Part shown: positions 5,876-12,129 of the stretch, piece by piece | Layout: the number at the start of each line of letters is the position of its first letter | Position numbering within the stretch: the stretch's first letter is position 1 | DNA from: Methanomassiliicoccales archaeon | Lineage (GTDB): Archaea; Thermoplasmatota; Thermoplasmata; Methanomassiliicoccales; UBA472 | NCBI GenBank assembly: GCA_013329565.1 | Contig: DUJZ01000160.1 | Coordinates: forward strand, 1-12,746 | Length of the DNA: 12,746 nt | Direction of reading: 5' to 3' | Notes under the pieces: model-generated | What the model was told of the DNA's origin: nothing | The model's input: the letters and a program-made list of their open reading frames with translations, nothing else | Database searches by the model: none | Program-made: the position numbers and the translations under genes

Positions 5876-6348
5876 CAGCGCACCTCCTTCAGGAGGTCAT
5901 GGGAGCTCTGGAGGTCTAAAGGGATCTCCAGATACGGCCGTGAGGCGTTCTGCAGCGATTCGATGTACAGATAGAAGATGTGATCGACCTTGACCTTGCC
6001 CGAGCCTATGACCGTGCCCAGCACGATGGCCTTGGTGCCCGGCGTCACGTCAACCGCCACCTCGCTGCCCTTGGCGTTCTCCGCGCCGATGATCTCGTTG
6101 ACCTTCCGCCCAATCTCCTTGATGTCATCTCCCGGGACGTCCACCAGCTCCACCTCTGCCGGGGAGCCGTGCTCCTTGAGCAGCACGACGAGCATGTCCT
6201 TGGCCATCTGGCCACGGGCGGTCTCGCAGCCCGCGGTCAACACGTAGACCTTGTCCGGAAGATAATCGAACTGGCGGATGTTGGACCAGACGGAGTTGAA
6301 CAGTCCCCAGACGCTCCGCCCCATCATGGTCAGCAGGACCTTGCCCAT
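5875..6348 (-). CDS. Stand-alone CARF-like (CRISPR-associated Rossmann fold) sensor protein
   Basis: The 157 residues form one alpha/beta domain with features I associate with CARF domains. These are a first strand and glycine turn (KVLLTMMGRSVWGLFNSVW), a second strand ending in a small-residue loop (DKVYVLTAG, then helix AKDMLVVLLKEHG), and the late motif VAVDVTPGTKAIVLG. TPGTK (residues 102-106) corresponds to the TGGTK ligand-binding motif of Card1/Csx1-type proteins. The last strand is VDHIFYLYIES. In type III CRISPR systems CARF domains bind cyclic oligoadenylates and switch on a fused effector. Here the effector (PIN) is a separate, overlapping gene. No cas gene or CRISPR array is in the window. 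It starts at ATG 6348, 39 bases after the HprK-like gene. Alternatively it is a Rossmann-type nucleotide sensor that is not a true CARF. Confidence 0.68.
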   Translation of the reverse strand: MGKVLLTMMGRSVWGLFNSVWSNIRQFDYLPDKVYVLTAGCETARGQMAKDMLVVLLKEHGSPAEVELVDVPGDDIKEIGRKVNEIIGAENAKGSEVAVDVTPGTKAIVLGTVIGSGKVKVDHIFYLYIESLQNASRPYLEIPLDLQSSHDLLKEVR

Positions 6349-6370
6349 GCCCTAGCCATGGCGATGGGGA

Positions 6371-6378
6371 ATTTATCA
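6371..6378 (-). promoter_or_regulatory. Possible TATA box for the CARF/PIN pair
   Basis: On the minus strand TGATAAAT (6378-6371) lies about 26 bases before the CARF ATG, the spacing expected for a leaderless archaeal transcript. It would let the pair be expressed separately from the upstream amino-acid genes. The evidence is position and AT content only. Confidence 0.38.
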
Positions 6379-6387
6379 GCCTTTCCC

Positions 6388-7323
6388 CTATTTAATCAGC
6401 TCGACTATGGCCGCCTGCGTCTCCTGCGGGGTGGCGGTGGTATTGACCAGATGCACCCTGGCCTGGGCCAGGAACTGCCGGAAGAACTTTTCCCGCACCT
6501 TCATCTTCCTCTCGTCGCGCACCATCTGGTGGGGATTGCAGAGGTCGTTGGCCGACAGATATTCCCACGCCTCTTCAGGCGTTAGCTCCCTGACCAGCCG
6601 CTTGTCCTCTCTGTCCCGCTTCAGCATCACCACCTCGTGGATGGTGGTCATGGGAACCACGGAACCCCTCCCGGTGACCCATCGGACGTTGACGACAGCC
6701 CTCTGGCGGTTGTCGAACTTGGCCTTCTCGACGAGTCCACGGTATTCGTCCCAGATGGTCCCTATGTCCGCGTCGATGTAGCAGTTCTTCTCCGAGCCGA
6801 AGGCCACGGGGCGTCTTTCCGACGAACGAACGAAATACCAGTCGTCCGTCACCAGCCGGGCGTCCTTTGACCGTAGCAGACCCCAGGAATGAGTGGTCTT
6901 GCCGGTCTTGGAGGGAGCGATGAGGGTTATCCCCTTCCCATCGATGTCCAGGGCTGCGCCGTGAACGGAATGGATCTGATGCTCGTCCTCCAGTATATCG
7001 CCAGCGAGAGCCAGGGCGACGCTCTTTATCCATCCGTAATAATCGAAGTTGAAAAGGAAGGCGGTCTTCGTGTTGGGTTCGAACAACACTTCCAGAGGGC
7101 GCTCGGAATCCTCCAGGCATATCACTCGTCCATGGGAGCGCACCGTCTCCGACATGGAGTAGAAATTATCCTCCCACATGTCCTTGACCGAGCTGCTTAG
7201 CGTGTATAGTTTCACGCAGCAGCCGCTGATGTCCGCCTTGGCGGTGTGGAACGGGTACGAGGAATACTGTTCGTAAAGGAGGTCCTTCTCCTCGTACGAT
7301 ATCAGCCTGACCGGGTAGCTCAT
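6388..7323 (-). CDS. HPr kinase/PEP-carboxykinase-like P-loop protein of unknown role
   Basis: The 311-residue protein has the HprK-type core: HSVHGAALDIDGKGITLIAPSK begins at about residue 118, the Walker A is APSKTGKTTHSW (136-147), and an acidic Walker-B-like strand LVTDDWYFV follows (157-165). Bacterial HprK uses this fold to phosphorylate HPr of the sugar phosphotransferase system, but no such partner is present here. Relatives scattered through bacteria and archaea are mostly uncharacterised or act in peptide and coenzyme modification. The first 110 residues and the C-terminal 90 match nothing I know. The gene follows citramalate synthase by 15 bases and precedes the CARF-like gene by 39, so it could belong to either unit. 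The ATG at 7323 has no clear Shine-Dalgarno site. The fold call is fairly safe; the substrate is unknown. Confidence 0.7.
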   Translation of the reverse strand: MSYPVRLISYEEKDLLYEQYSSYPFHTAKADISGCCVKLYTLSSSVKDMWEDNFYSMSETVRSHGRVICLEDSERPLEVLFEPNTKTAFLFNFDYYGWIKSVALALAGDILEDEHQIHSVHGAALDIDGKGITLIAPSKTGKTTHSWGLLRSKDARLVTDDWYFVRSSERRPVAFGSEKNCYIDADIGTIWDEYRGLVEKAKFDNRQRAVVNVRWVTGRGSVVPMTTIHEVVMLKRDREDKRLVRELTPEEAWEYLSANDLCNPHQMVRDERKMKVREKFFRQFLAQARVHLVNTTATPQETQAAIVELIK

Positions 7324-7338
7324 GGACAGCGGAACGTA

Positions 7339-8994
7339 TTACTGGCAATTCAAGCTAACGCCGTTCCCGTTGACGCCCGCCCGCATCAGCTTGTACTCGA
7401 TGCTGTCGATCAATGCCATAAGGGACGCCTCGATGATGTTGCCTGAAACGCCGATGGTGGTCCAGGTCTGGTTCCCGTCGGTGGATGTGATCAGCACACG
7501 GACCTTGGCCGCCGTTCCATCCTTCCCGTCGATGACCCTCACCTTGTAATCTATCAATCGAACTTCCTTCAGCACCGGATAGAAGCGCTCCAACGCTTTG
7601 CGCAACGCGCGGTCCAACGCGTTAACTGGCCCGTTGCCGTCGGCGGCGGTATGCTCCGTCGTCCCATCAAAGTCCACGACGCGCACGGACGCTTCGGAGG
7701 TCATGACATCACCGGTGACGTCCATGAAGGTTCGGAATCCTTCCAACTGGAACGGTGAGGTGTTCTCTCCTCTCAGCTTGCGTATCAGCAGCTCCAGGCT
7801 GGCCTCGGCCGCCTCGTACTGGAAACCCTCCGCCTCCCGATGCTTCATCAGTTCCAGGATCGACCGTCCGCCGTCCTTCTCGGTGTCTATTCCCATCTCT
7901 CCGGCCTTGGCCATTATGTTGGAGACGCCGGAAAGCTCGGATACCAGTATGCGCCGCTGATTGCCGACCAGCTCCGGCTCCACATGCTCGTAGGTTCGGG
8001 AATCTTTCAGCACCGCGCTGACATGGATTCCGCCTTTGTGAGCGAAGGCGCTCCTGCCCACGTACGGCGCCCTTGGATCAGGCGAAACGTTGGCCATCTC
8101 GGCCACGAAGTGCGACAGCTTGGAAAGCTGCTCCAGGTTACGTACTCCGGTCTCGACCTTCATCTTGAGCATGAGGTTGGGGATTATCGAGCACAGGTTG
8201 GCATTGCCGCAGCGCTCGCCCAGGCCGTTTATGGTACCTTGCACCATGGACGCTCCAGCCTCGACCGCGGCCAGTGAGTTGCCGACGGCCAGTTCCCCAT
8301 CGTTATGAGCATGAACGCCCAACGGCACCCTCATCTCCTTGCGTACGCAGGACACGACCTCCACGACCAGGCTGGGGAACGCCCCTCCGTTCGTGTCGCA
8401 CAAGCATATCCATTCCGCTCCGGCGTCCTCCGCCTCGTGGAGAACCTTCATGGCGTATTCGGGATTGTTGCGGTAACCGTCGAAGAAGTGCTCGGCATCG
8501 AAAATCACGCGCCGCCCCTTCTTCTTGAGAAACGCGACGGTGTCGTGCACGATACGCAGGTTCTCGTCCAACGATACCTGCAATGCTTTCTCCACATGCA
8601 GGTCCCAGGACTTGCCGAACACGCTGACCCATTCGGTATTCGTTTCGATGAGCGCATCCATGCCCTTGTCGTGCTCAGGACGCACCCCCGGCTTGTGCGT
8701 CGCGCCGAAGGCGACCAGCTTTCCATTCTTCAGCATGACCTTCTGGGCCGCTTTGAAGAAAGCCTTATCCTTGGGGTTGGAGGCTGGGTATCCGCCTTCA
8801 ATGAAATCTATGCCGAAGGCGTCCAGGCGTTCCAGGATCTCCAACTTGTCCTCGGTGGAGAAGGAGACCCCCTCGGTCTGCGCCCCGTCCCTCAATGTGG
8901 TGTCGAAGATACTAGCCCTGGCAGGCAATAAATAAATCCCACCCGTTGTTTGATTTTGACATGACGATGCCTCAGGTAAGGTGTGCTTTATCAT
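7339..8994 (-). CDS. cimA: (R)-citramalate synthase, bacterial CimA type (alternative to LeuA-like isopropylmalate synthase)
   Basis: The enzyme condenses pyruvate with acetyl-CoA to citramalate, the first step of the threonine-independent isoleucine route. The catalytic TIM barrel opens with SIFDTTLRDGAQTEG (residues 28-42, with the metal-binding Asp and catalytic Arg). It also carries DAEHFFDGY, CLCDTNGG, the HAHND metal motif and GTINGLGERCGNANL. A C-terminal allosteric domain follows from about residue 410 (FQLEGFRTFMDVTGD... VRVLITSTDGNQTWTTIGVSGNIIEASLMAL). Length and motifs match the bacterial citramalate synthase group (TIGR00977-like, about 530 aa) better than the LeuA-like CimA usual in methanogens, suggesting ancient transfer. 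The ATG at 8994 lies 8 bases after the hom stop. Family proteins start close to the DTTLRDG motif, so a TTG at 8928-8926 (residue 23), behind a GGGTGGG site, is a realistic alternative start. Confidence 0.88.
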   Translation of the reverse strand: MIKHTLPEASSCQNQTTGGIYLLPARASIFDTTLRDGAQTEGVSFSTEDKLEILERLDAFGIDFIEGGYPASNPKDKAFFKAAQKVMLKNGKLVAFGATHKPGVRPEHDKGMDALIETNTEWVSVFGKSWDLHVEKALQVSLDENLRIVHDTVAFLKKKGRRVIFDAEHFFDGYRNNPEYAMKVLHEAEDAGAEWICLCDTNGGAFPSLVVEVVSCVRKEMRVPLGVHAHNDGELAVGNSLAAVEAGASMVQGTINGLGERCGNANLCSIIPNLMLKMKVETGVRNLEQLSKLSHFVAEMANVSPDPRAPYVGRSAFAHKGGIHVSAVLKDSRTYEHVEPELVGNQRRILVSELSGVSNIMAKAGEMGIDTEKDGGRSILELMKHREAEGFQYEAAEASLELLIRKLRGENTSPFQLEGFRTFMDVTGDVMTSEASVRVVDFDGTTEHTAADGNGPVNALDRALRKALERFYPVLKEVRLIDYKVRVIDGKDGTAAKVRVLITSTDGNQTWTTIGVSGNIIEASLMALIDSIEYKLMRAGVNGNGVSLNCQ

Positions 8995-9002
8995 GGCACG
9001 AC

Positions 9003-10025
9003 CTATTTAACCTTGCCGTTCAGCAGGCAGGCGTTCCTCTTCAACAGGCCGACCAGGTCGCTCATGATCGCGCTGGCCGTTTCCTTTCTGCCAGCGCCGC
9101 GGCCGGTGACGGTTATCGCCCCGGCCAGGTCGGTGTGCATGTGCAGCACGTTGAGCGTTCCCGATATGGAGAGCGGATGTCCCAGCGGCACCATGCGCGG
9201 GGAGACCTCGACGCCCCCGCCGTTCACCTCGCCGATGAGTCGTATGACCTTCTTCTCCTTGGCCGCCAGCTCCACCGCTTCAAGGGTGATCCGCCGGATG
9301 CCGGTCCTCCGTACGTCATTGTAGGTGACGTCCAACCCCATTATGGCGTTGGCCAGGATGGCCAGCTTGCTGGCGCTATCTATTCCGTCGATATCGTAGC
9401 TGGGGTCCGTCTCCGCGTACCCCATCTCCTGGGCTTCCTTGAGCACGTATTCGAAGGGAAGGCCTTCCTCGCCCATGCGGCTCAGGATGAAGTTGCACGT
9501 GCCGTTAAGAATGCCCTTCATGGACTCTACCTTCTCGGCCATGAGCAGCTCCCGGGACAGGTTGATTATTGGCGTAGCGCCGCCCACGGTCGCTTCGAAG
9601 CGCAGTTCCACGCCGTTCTTCTTGGATAGCTCGTCAAGGGTCCGGTAGTTCAAGGCCAGGGGGCCCTTGTTGGAGGTGACCACGTCACGGCAGCACTCCA
9701 GGGCGGTGCGGATGTTCGTGTACCCCGGCTCGGCGTTCTCGATGTTGGTTGGTGTCATCTCCACCAGCACATCGTAATCGAGCTCGCGCAGCATCTCGGC
9801 CACGCTCTTCGGCCTGGTCTTTCCCAGCCCCTTGCCGGACTGCTTTTTGGCGACCAGCTCCAGCGGCTTCAATCCCCTGGGGTCCATGGCGTAGGTCATG
9901 GAATCAAAGGCGGCCACGATCTTCAGGTCCGTGCCAAAACGGTCGAAGATGAAGTCCTTCTTCATGGCGACCGCCTCGGCGACTCCCTGGCCTACAGTGC
10001 CGAATCCAACGAGAGCCAGGCGCAT
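9003..10025 (-). CDS. hom: Homoserine dehydrogenase
   Basis: The enzyme reduces aspartate-4-semialdehyde to homoserine, the branch point to threonine and methionine. The 340 residues show a Rossmann NAD(P) site (VGFGTVGQG, 6-14), the catalytic-lysine segment VTSNKGPLA (K120), the conserved GILNGTCNFIL (171-181) and the substrate-site block MGYAETDPSYDIDGIDSASK (201-220, with the second catalytic Lys at the end). This is the short, monofunctional form without the C-terminal ACT domain of the classic bacterial enzyme. A separate ACT protein is encoded 1 base upstream, with coupling (TGATATG), and may supply feedback control in trans. A GGGGGTGTGAT site precedes the ATG. The stop is TAG and cimA begins 8 bases later. 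Confidence 0.95.
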   Translation of the reverse strand: MRLALVGFGTVGQGVAEAVAMKKDFIFDRFGTDLKIVAAFDSMTYAMDPRGLKPLELVAKKQSGKGLGKTRPKSVAEMLRELDYDVLVEMTPTNIENAEPGYTNIRTALECCRDVVTSNKGPLALNYRTLDELSKKNGVELRFEATVGGATPIINLSRELLMAEKVESMKGILNGTCNFILSRMGEEGLPFEYVLKEAQEMGYAETDPSYDIDGIDSASKLAILANAIMGLDVTYNDVRRTGIRRITLEAVELAAKEKKVIRLIGEVNGGGVEVSPRMVPLGHPLSISGTLNVLHMHTDLAGAITVTGRGAGRKETASAIMSDLVGLLKRNACLLNGKVK

Positions 10026-10026
10026 A

Positions 10027-10524
10027 TCACACCCCCATCCCGCGGATGAGGAGGAAGTCGTTCCGCTTGCTCCTGGACCTGAGGTAATCGTCGATGTCCC
10101 TCACCTTCTCCTTGTTCCGGAGGTTGACGAGGAGCAGCACGGATTTGTTAGCGGTGCTGGTCGATAGTGAATATTGAAGGTCGATGGTCTCCACCCCCTC
10201 CATCTTCTCGATGCCCTCGGTGATGCCCCGCAGGGTGGAATGAGCGAGATTTCCGACCATTAGATACTCGGCCGCGAAGGTGCGTACGATCTCCCCCATC
10301 TTGACGACCTCCACTCCTCGCTCCTTCCAGGCAGAGAATATGGCGTCCAGGGACCTCTGGTCCTTGTACTCGAAGGTGACATTGACAGATATGCGCCCTC
10401 CGGTGACCAGGTCGTGGTTGTGCACCACTCCCACTATGTTCCCTTCGTTGACCGATATCGGTTCCAGGGCCTTGATCAACTGCCCCGGCACGTCCTTCAA
10501 GCGCAGATCCACGTTGACCCTCAT
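10027..10524 (-). CDS. ACT-domain regulator associated with homoserine dehydrogenase
   Basis: The 165-residue protein begins with an ACT fold (MRVNVDLRLKDVPGQLIKALEPISVNEGNIVGVVHNHD) that has the DxPGxL turn and the following helix. A second half (VGNLAHSTLRGITEGIEKMEGVETIDLQYSLS) may be another ACT-like unit. It resembles the archaeal family of predicted amino-acid-metabolism regulators (COG2061-like) found next to hom. ACT domains bind amino acids and change the activity of a partner; threonine would be the natural ligand, by inference. It is the first gene of the unit, with its own TATA box and a GAGGAGATG Shine-Dalgarno before ATG 10524. Its stop is 1 base before the hom ATG. Confidence 0.85.
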   Translation of the reverse strand: MRVNVDLRLKDVPGQLIKALEPISVNEGNIVGVVHNHDLVTGGRISVNVTFEYKDQRSLDAIFSAWKERGVEVVKMGEIVRTFAAEYLMVGNLAHSTLRGITEGIEKMEGVETIDLQYSLSTSTANKSVLLLVNLRNKEKVRDIDDYLRSRSKRNDFLLIRGMGV

Positions 10525-10546
10525 CTGGTCATCTCCTCAATATGTG

Positions 10547-10557
10547 GGCAAATTGCC
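10547..10557. repeat. Small inverted repeat at the predicted transcription start of the hom unit
   Basis: GGCAA-A-TTGCC (10547-10557) lies between the TATA box (10576-10585) and the Shine-Dalgarno site of the ACT gene, close to the expected transcription start. It could be an operator, but at 5-bp arms it may be chance. Confidence 0.25.
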
Positions 10558-10575
10558 AATCAACGGTGCCCGGCC

Positions 10576-10585
10576 ACATATAAGG
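10576..10585 (-). promoter_or_regulatory. TATA box of the ACT-hom-cimA unit
   Basis: On the minus strand CCTTATATGT (10585-10576) stands out in GC-rich sequence, about 55 bases before the ACT ATG. Transcription would start near 10550 and leave a leader of about 28 bases carrying GAGGAGATG. Confidence 0.5.
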
Positions 10586-10644
10586 GTTCGATTATGTAAT
10601 GCTTTCAATCCACAGTGTCCACGGTCGATCAGAATAACGAAGAA

Positions 10645-10745
10645 TGGCGCCGAGGGGGAGATTTGAACTCCCGAGGCGTTGCCGCCACGAGCTAGCTGGC
10701 GGAAAGTTTCCAGGCTCGCGCCTTACCGGGCTGGGCCACCTCGGC
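10645..10745 (-). tRNA. tRNA-Ser (anticodon GGA) with a 14-nt intron
   Basis: On the minus strand the acceptor GCCGAGG (10745-10739) pairs with CCTCGGC (10655-10649). Discriminator G (10648), the serine identity base, and an encoded CCA (10647-10645) follow. The anticodon stem CGAGC pairs with GCTCG (10692-10688) and the anticodon GGA is at 10711-10709. The long variable arm (GGCG-GCAA-CGCC) is typical of serine tRNA. The T-arm is GGGAG-TTCAAAT-CTCCC. The intron 10707-10694 lies between positions 37 and 38. The bulge-helix-bulge is exact: 4-bp helix CTGG/CCAG, bulges AAA and CTA. The mature tRNA is about 87 nt with CCA. Confidence 0.95.
10694..10707 (-). other. 14-nt intron of tRNA-Ser(GGA)
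   Basis: The intron is ACTTTCCGCCAGCT on the minus strand. Its CCAG pairs with CTGG of the anticodon loop, and it leaves only a 7-nt loop. It is removed by the archaeal tRNA splicing endonuclease at the two 3-nt bulges. Confidence 0.85.
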
Positions 10746-10770
10746 ACTTCTGCGGCCATAAACGCCAGCC

Positions 10771-10780
10771 CATTTAAATC
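10771..10780 (-). promoter_or_regulatory. TATA box of tRNA-Ser
   Basis: On the minus strand GATTTAAATG (10780-10771) lies about 27-30 bases before the tRNA 5' end (10745), the classic archaeal spacing. It sits 9 bases beyond the stop of the RCK gene. Confidence 0.6.
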
Positions 10781-10788
10781 TATTGTGC

Positions 10789-12129
10789 TCATCTGACCAG
10801 CAGTACGCTGAGCTTCGAGTCGCTGACCACCTTTCTCAGGATGTCCCGTCTCACGTTCTGGCAGCTCCAGCGAATGGCCAGGAGATCGTATTCCCCGCCG
10901 GTCACTAGGGCTACCAGGTCCAGGGTGGGGTTCCCCTCCACGAAGAGATCCTTGACCTCTACGTTCCGTTTGCGTCCCAGTTTCTTCAAGTGCTCCAGGT
11001 CGGGTGCGGCTCCTTCCGATTCACTGATGTCCAGGACGTATAGGGAGGACCCGGTATGGATGGCCACCTTGAGCGCCAGCTCGATCAGGTCCATGGACCC
11101 CTCCGTGCCGTCGAAAACGGCCAGTATCTTGGAGTAGGGTATCCTGCGTCGGCACAGGAGCACCCTGGCGGTCTCCAACCCCAGTATCTTTTCCAGTTCG
11201 CACTTCTTGAACAAACCCCGGTCGGTGATCTTCCCGGGTGCCAACGCCACCAAGGTGCCTTTGCTCATCTTGAGGTATTGAAGATAGGCGAGGTCCTTGG
11301 ACTGGGCGCTGGTCATCATGGAATGATGAACGGGCACTCCCCATGTCTGCGCCAGGTCGTTCATGCGCTCAGGCAGGTCCTCGGCCGGGCAATGCACGGA
11401 CACGGGAACCTTGCCCATATGGGCCGACAGGTAAATGCTCTCATCGCCAACCGTCTCGATCTGCGAGTTATCCGTTAGGACCACCAGTATCTCCAAGAAT
11501 GGAAGTAGGCCGTCGGTCTCTTGCGCTATCAGCTGCGTCAGCTCTGGGGTCATGCCACCGATGCTGCACAGCAGTATCTCATCCCCCGTCATGACCACCA
11601 GGTCAGGATCGGGCTTCAGGACGTCCCTCTTGCGGATGACCCCCAACACCCTGGTGGCGGCCTGGCTCCCGATCTCACCGAGGCGGACCCCATCCAGCTT
11701 TGAACCTTTCGTTACATGTATGGAGGCCACGTCCTCCACGTCATGAAAGAGGGTGGAATGTATCATTCGGCTGGCGGTCTGCGCCGGGCAGATCACGTTG
11801 TCCACCCCCTCCAGGCGCATCACCTCGATGAAGGGCGGGTCGTCGCAACGGGCGATGACCTTGGGCACCCCCATGGCCTTGGCCGCTAGTGCGACCTTGA
11901 GGTTGGTCTGGTCATGGTTGGTGATGGCAAGCAGGGCGTCCGCCTGCCTGGTCCCGGCCTTCTCCAGGACCACGGGATTCGACCCATCTCCGATGATCAC
12001 GTGCTCCTCCCCCAGCTCCCGCGCCAGGTTCTCCGCCCTCACCCTCTCCCTTTCTATGATGACATAGTCCTCAAGTTCCTTGGCCAGGAACTTGCCGATC
12101 CGGCCACCTCCCACGATCACTGTGCGCAT
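10789..12129 (-). CDS. RCK/TrkA-type potassium transport regulator with C-terminal UspA-like domains
   Basis: The 446-residue protein starts with an RCK-N (TrkA-N) Rossmann domain: VIVGGGRIGKFLAKEL (4-19), then VIIGDGSNPVVLEKAG (44-59) and ITNHDQTNLKVALAAKAMG. This is the nucleotide-sensing unit of potassium channels and transporters. An RCK-C domain follows at about 140-205 (LDGVRLGEIGSQAATRVLGVIRKRD). The rest looks like two alpha/beta domains of the universal-stress type: about 212-330 (LEILVVLTDNSQIETVGDES... VLLCR) and 335-446 (SKILAVFDGTEGSMDLIELALKVAIHTGSSLYVLDIS... LSVLLVR). The ATG overlaps the antiporter stop by one base (TGATG) behind a GGAGG site, so the protein very likely gates that antiporter. 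RCK domains bind NAD(H), nucleotides or ions. The first UspA-like domain is tentative; the RCK call is firm. Confidence 0.88.
   Translation of the reverse strand: MRTVIVGGGRIGKFLAKELEDYVIIERERVRAENLARELGEEHVIIGDGSNPVVLEKAGTRQADALLAITNHDQTNLKVALAAKAMGVPKVIARCDDPPFIEVMRLEGVDNVICPAQTASRMIHSTLFHDVEDVASIHVTKGSKLDGVRLGEIGSQAATRVLGVIRKRDVLKPDPDLVVMTGDEILLCSIGGMTPELTQLIAQETDGLLPFLEILVVLTDNSQIETVGDESIYLSAHMGKVPVSVHCPAEDLPERMNDLAQTWGVPVHHSMMTSAQSKDLAYLQYLKMSKGTLVALAPGKITDRGLFKKCELEKILGLETARVLLCRRRIPYSKILAVFDGTEGSMDLIELALKVAIHTGSSLYVLDISESEGAAPDLEHLKKLGRKRNVEVKDLFVEGNPTLDLVALVTGGEYDLLAIRWSCQNVRRDILRKVVSDSKLSVLLVR

Noticed and set aside
4964..5974. 336-aa plus-strand frame
   Set aside because: It lies antisense to the PIN and CARF genes, is rich in His/Gln/Val/Arg as expected of a shadow frame in GC-rich DNA, and has no domain.
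4575..6390. CRISPR repeats or cas genes near the CARF-like gene
   Set aside because: I looked for regularly spaced direct repeats and Cas-like proteins in the window and saw none.
8929..8937. TATA-like TTTATTTA on the minus strand at the 5' end of citramalate synthase
   Set aside because: No start codon lies at a suitable distance downstream, and the gene is closely spaced behind hom.
4572..9005. TAG as a pyrrolysine codon at 4572, 6390-6388 and 9005-9003
   Set aside because: All three sit at normal protein ends. Reading on adds only 3 codons (6388, 9003) or about 20 low-complexity codons (4572) before another stop, with no family sequence.
8305..9629. Long plus-strand frames opposite citramalate synthase and homoserine dehydrogenase
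   Set aside because: They are antisense shadows; the minus-strand frames contain unmistakable enzyme motifs.
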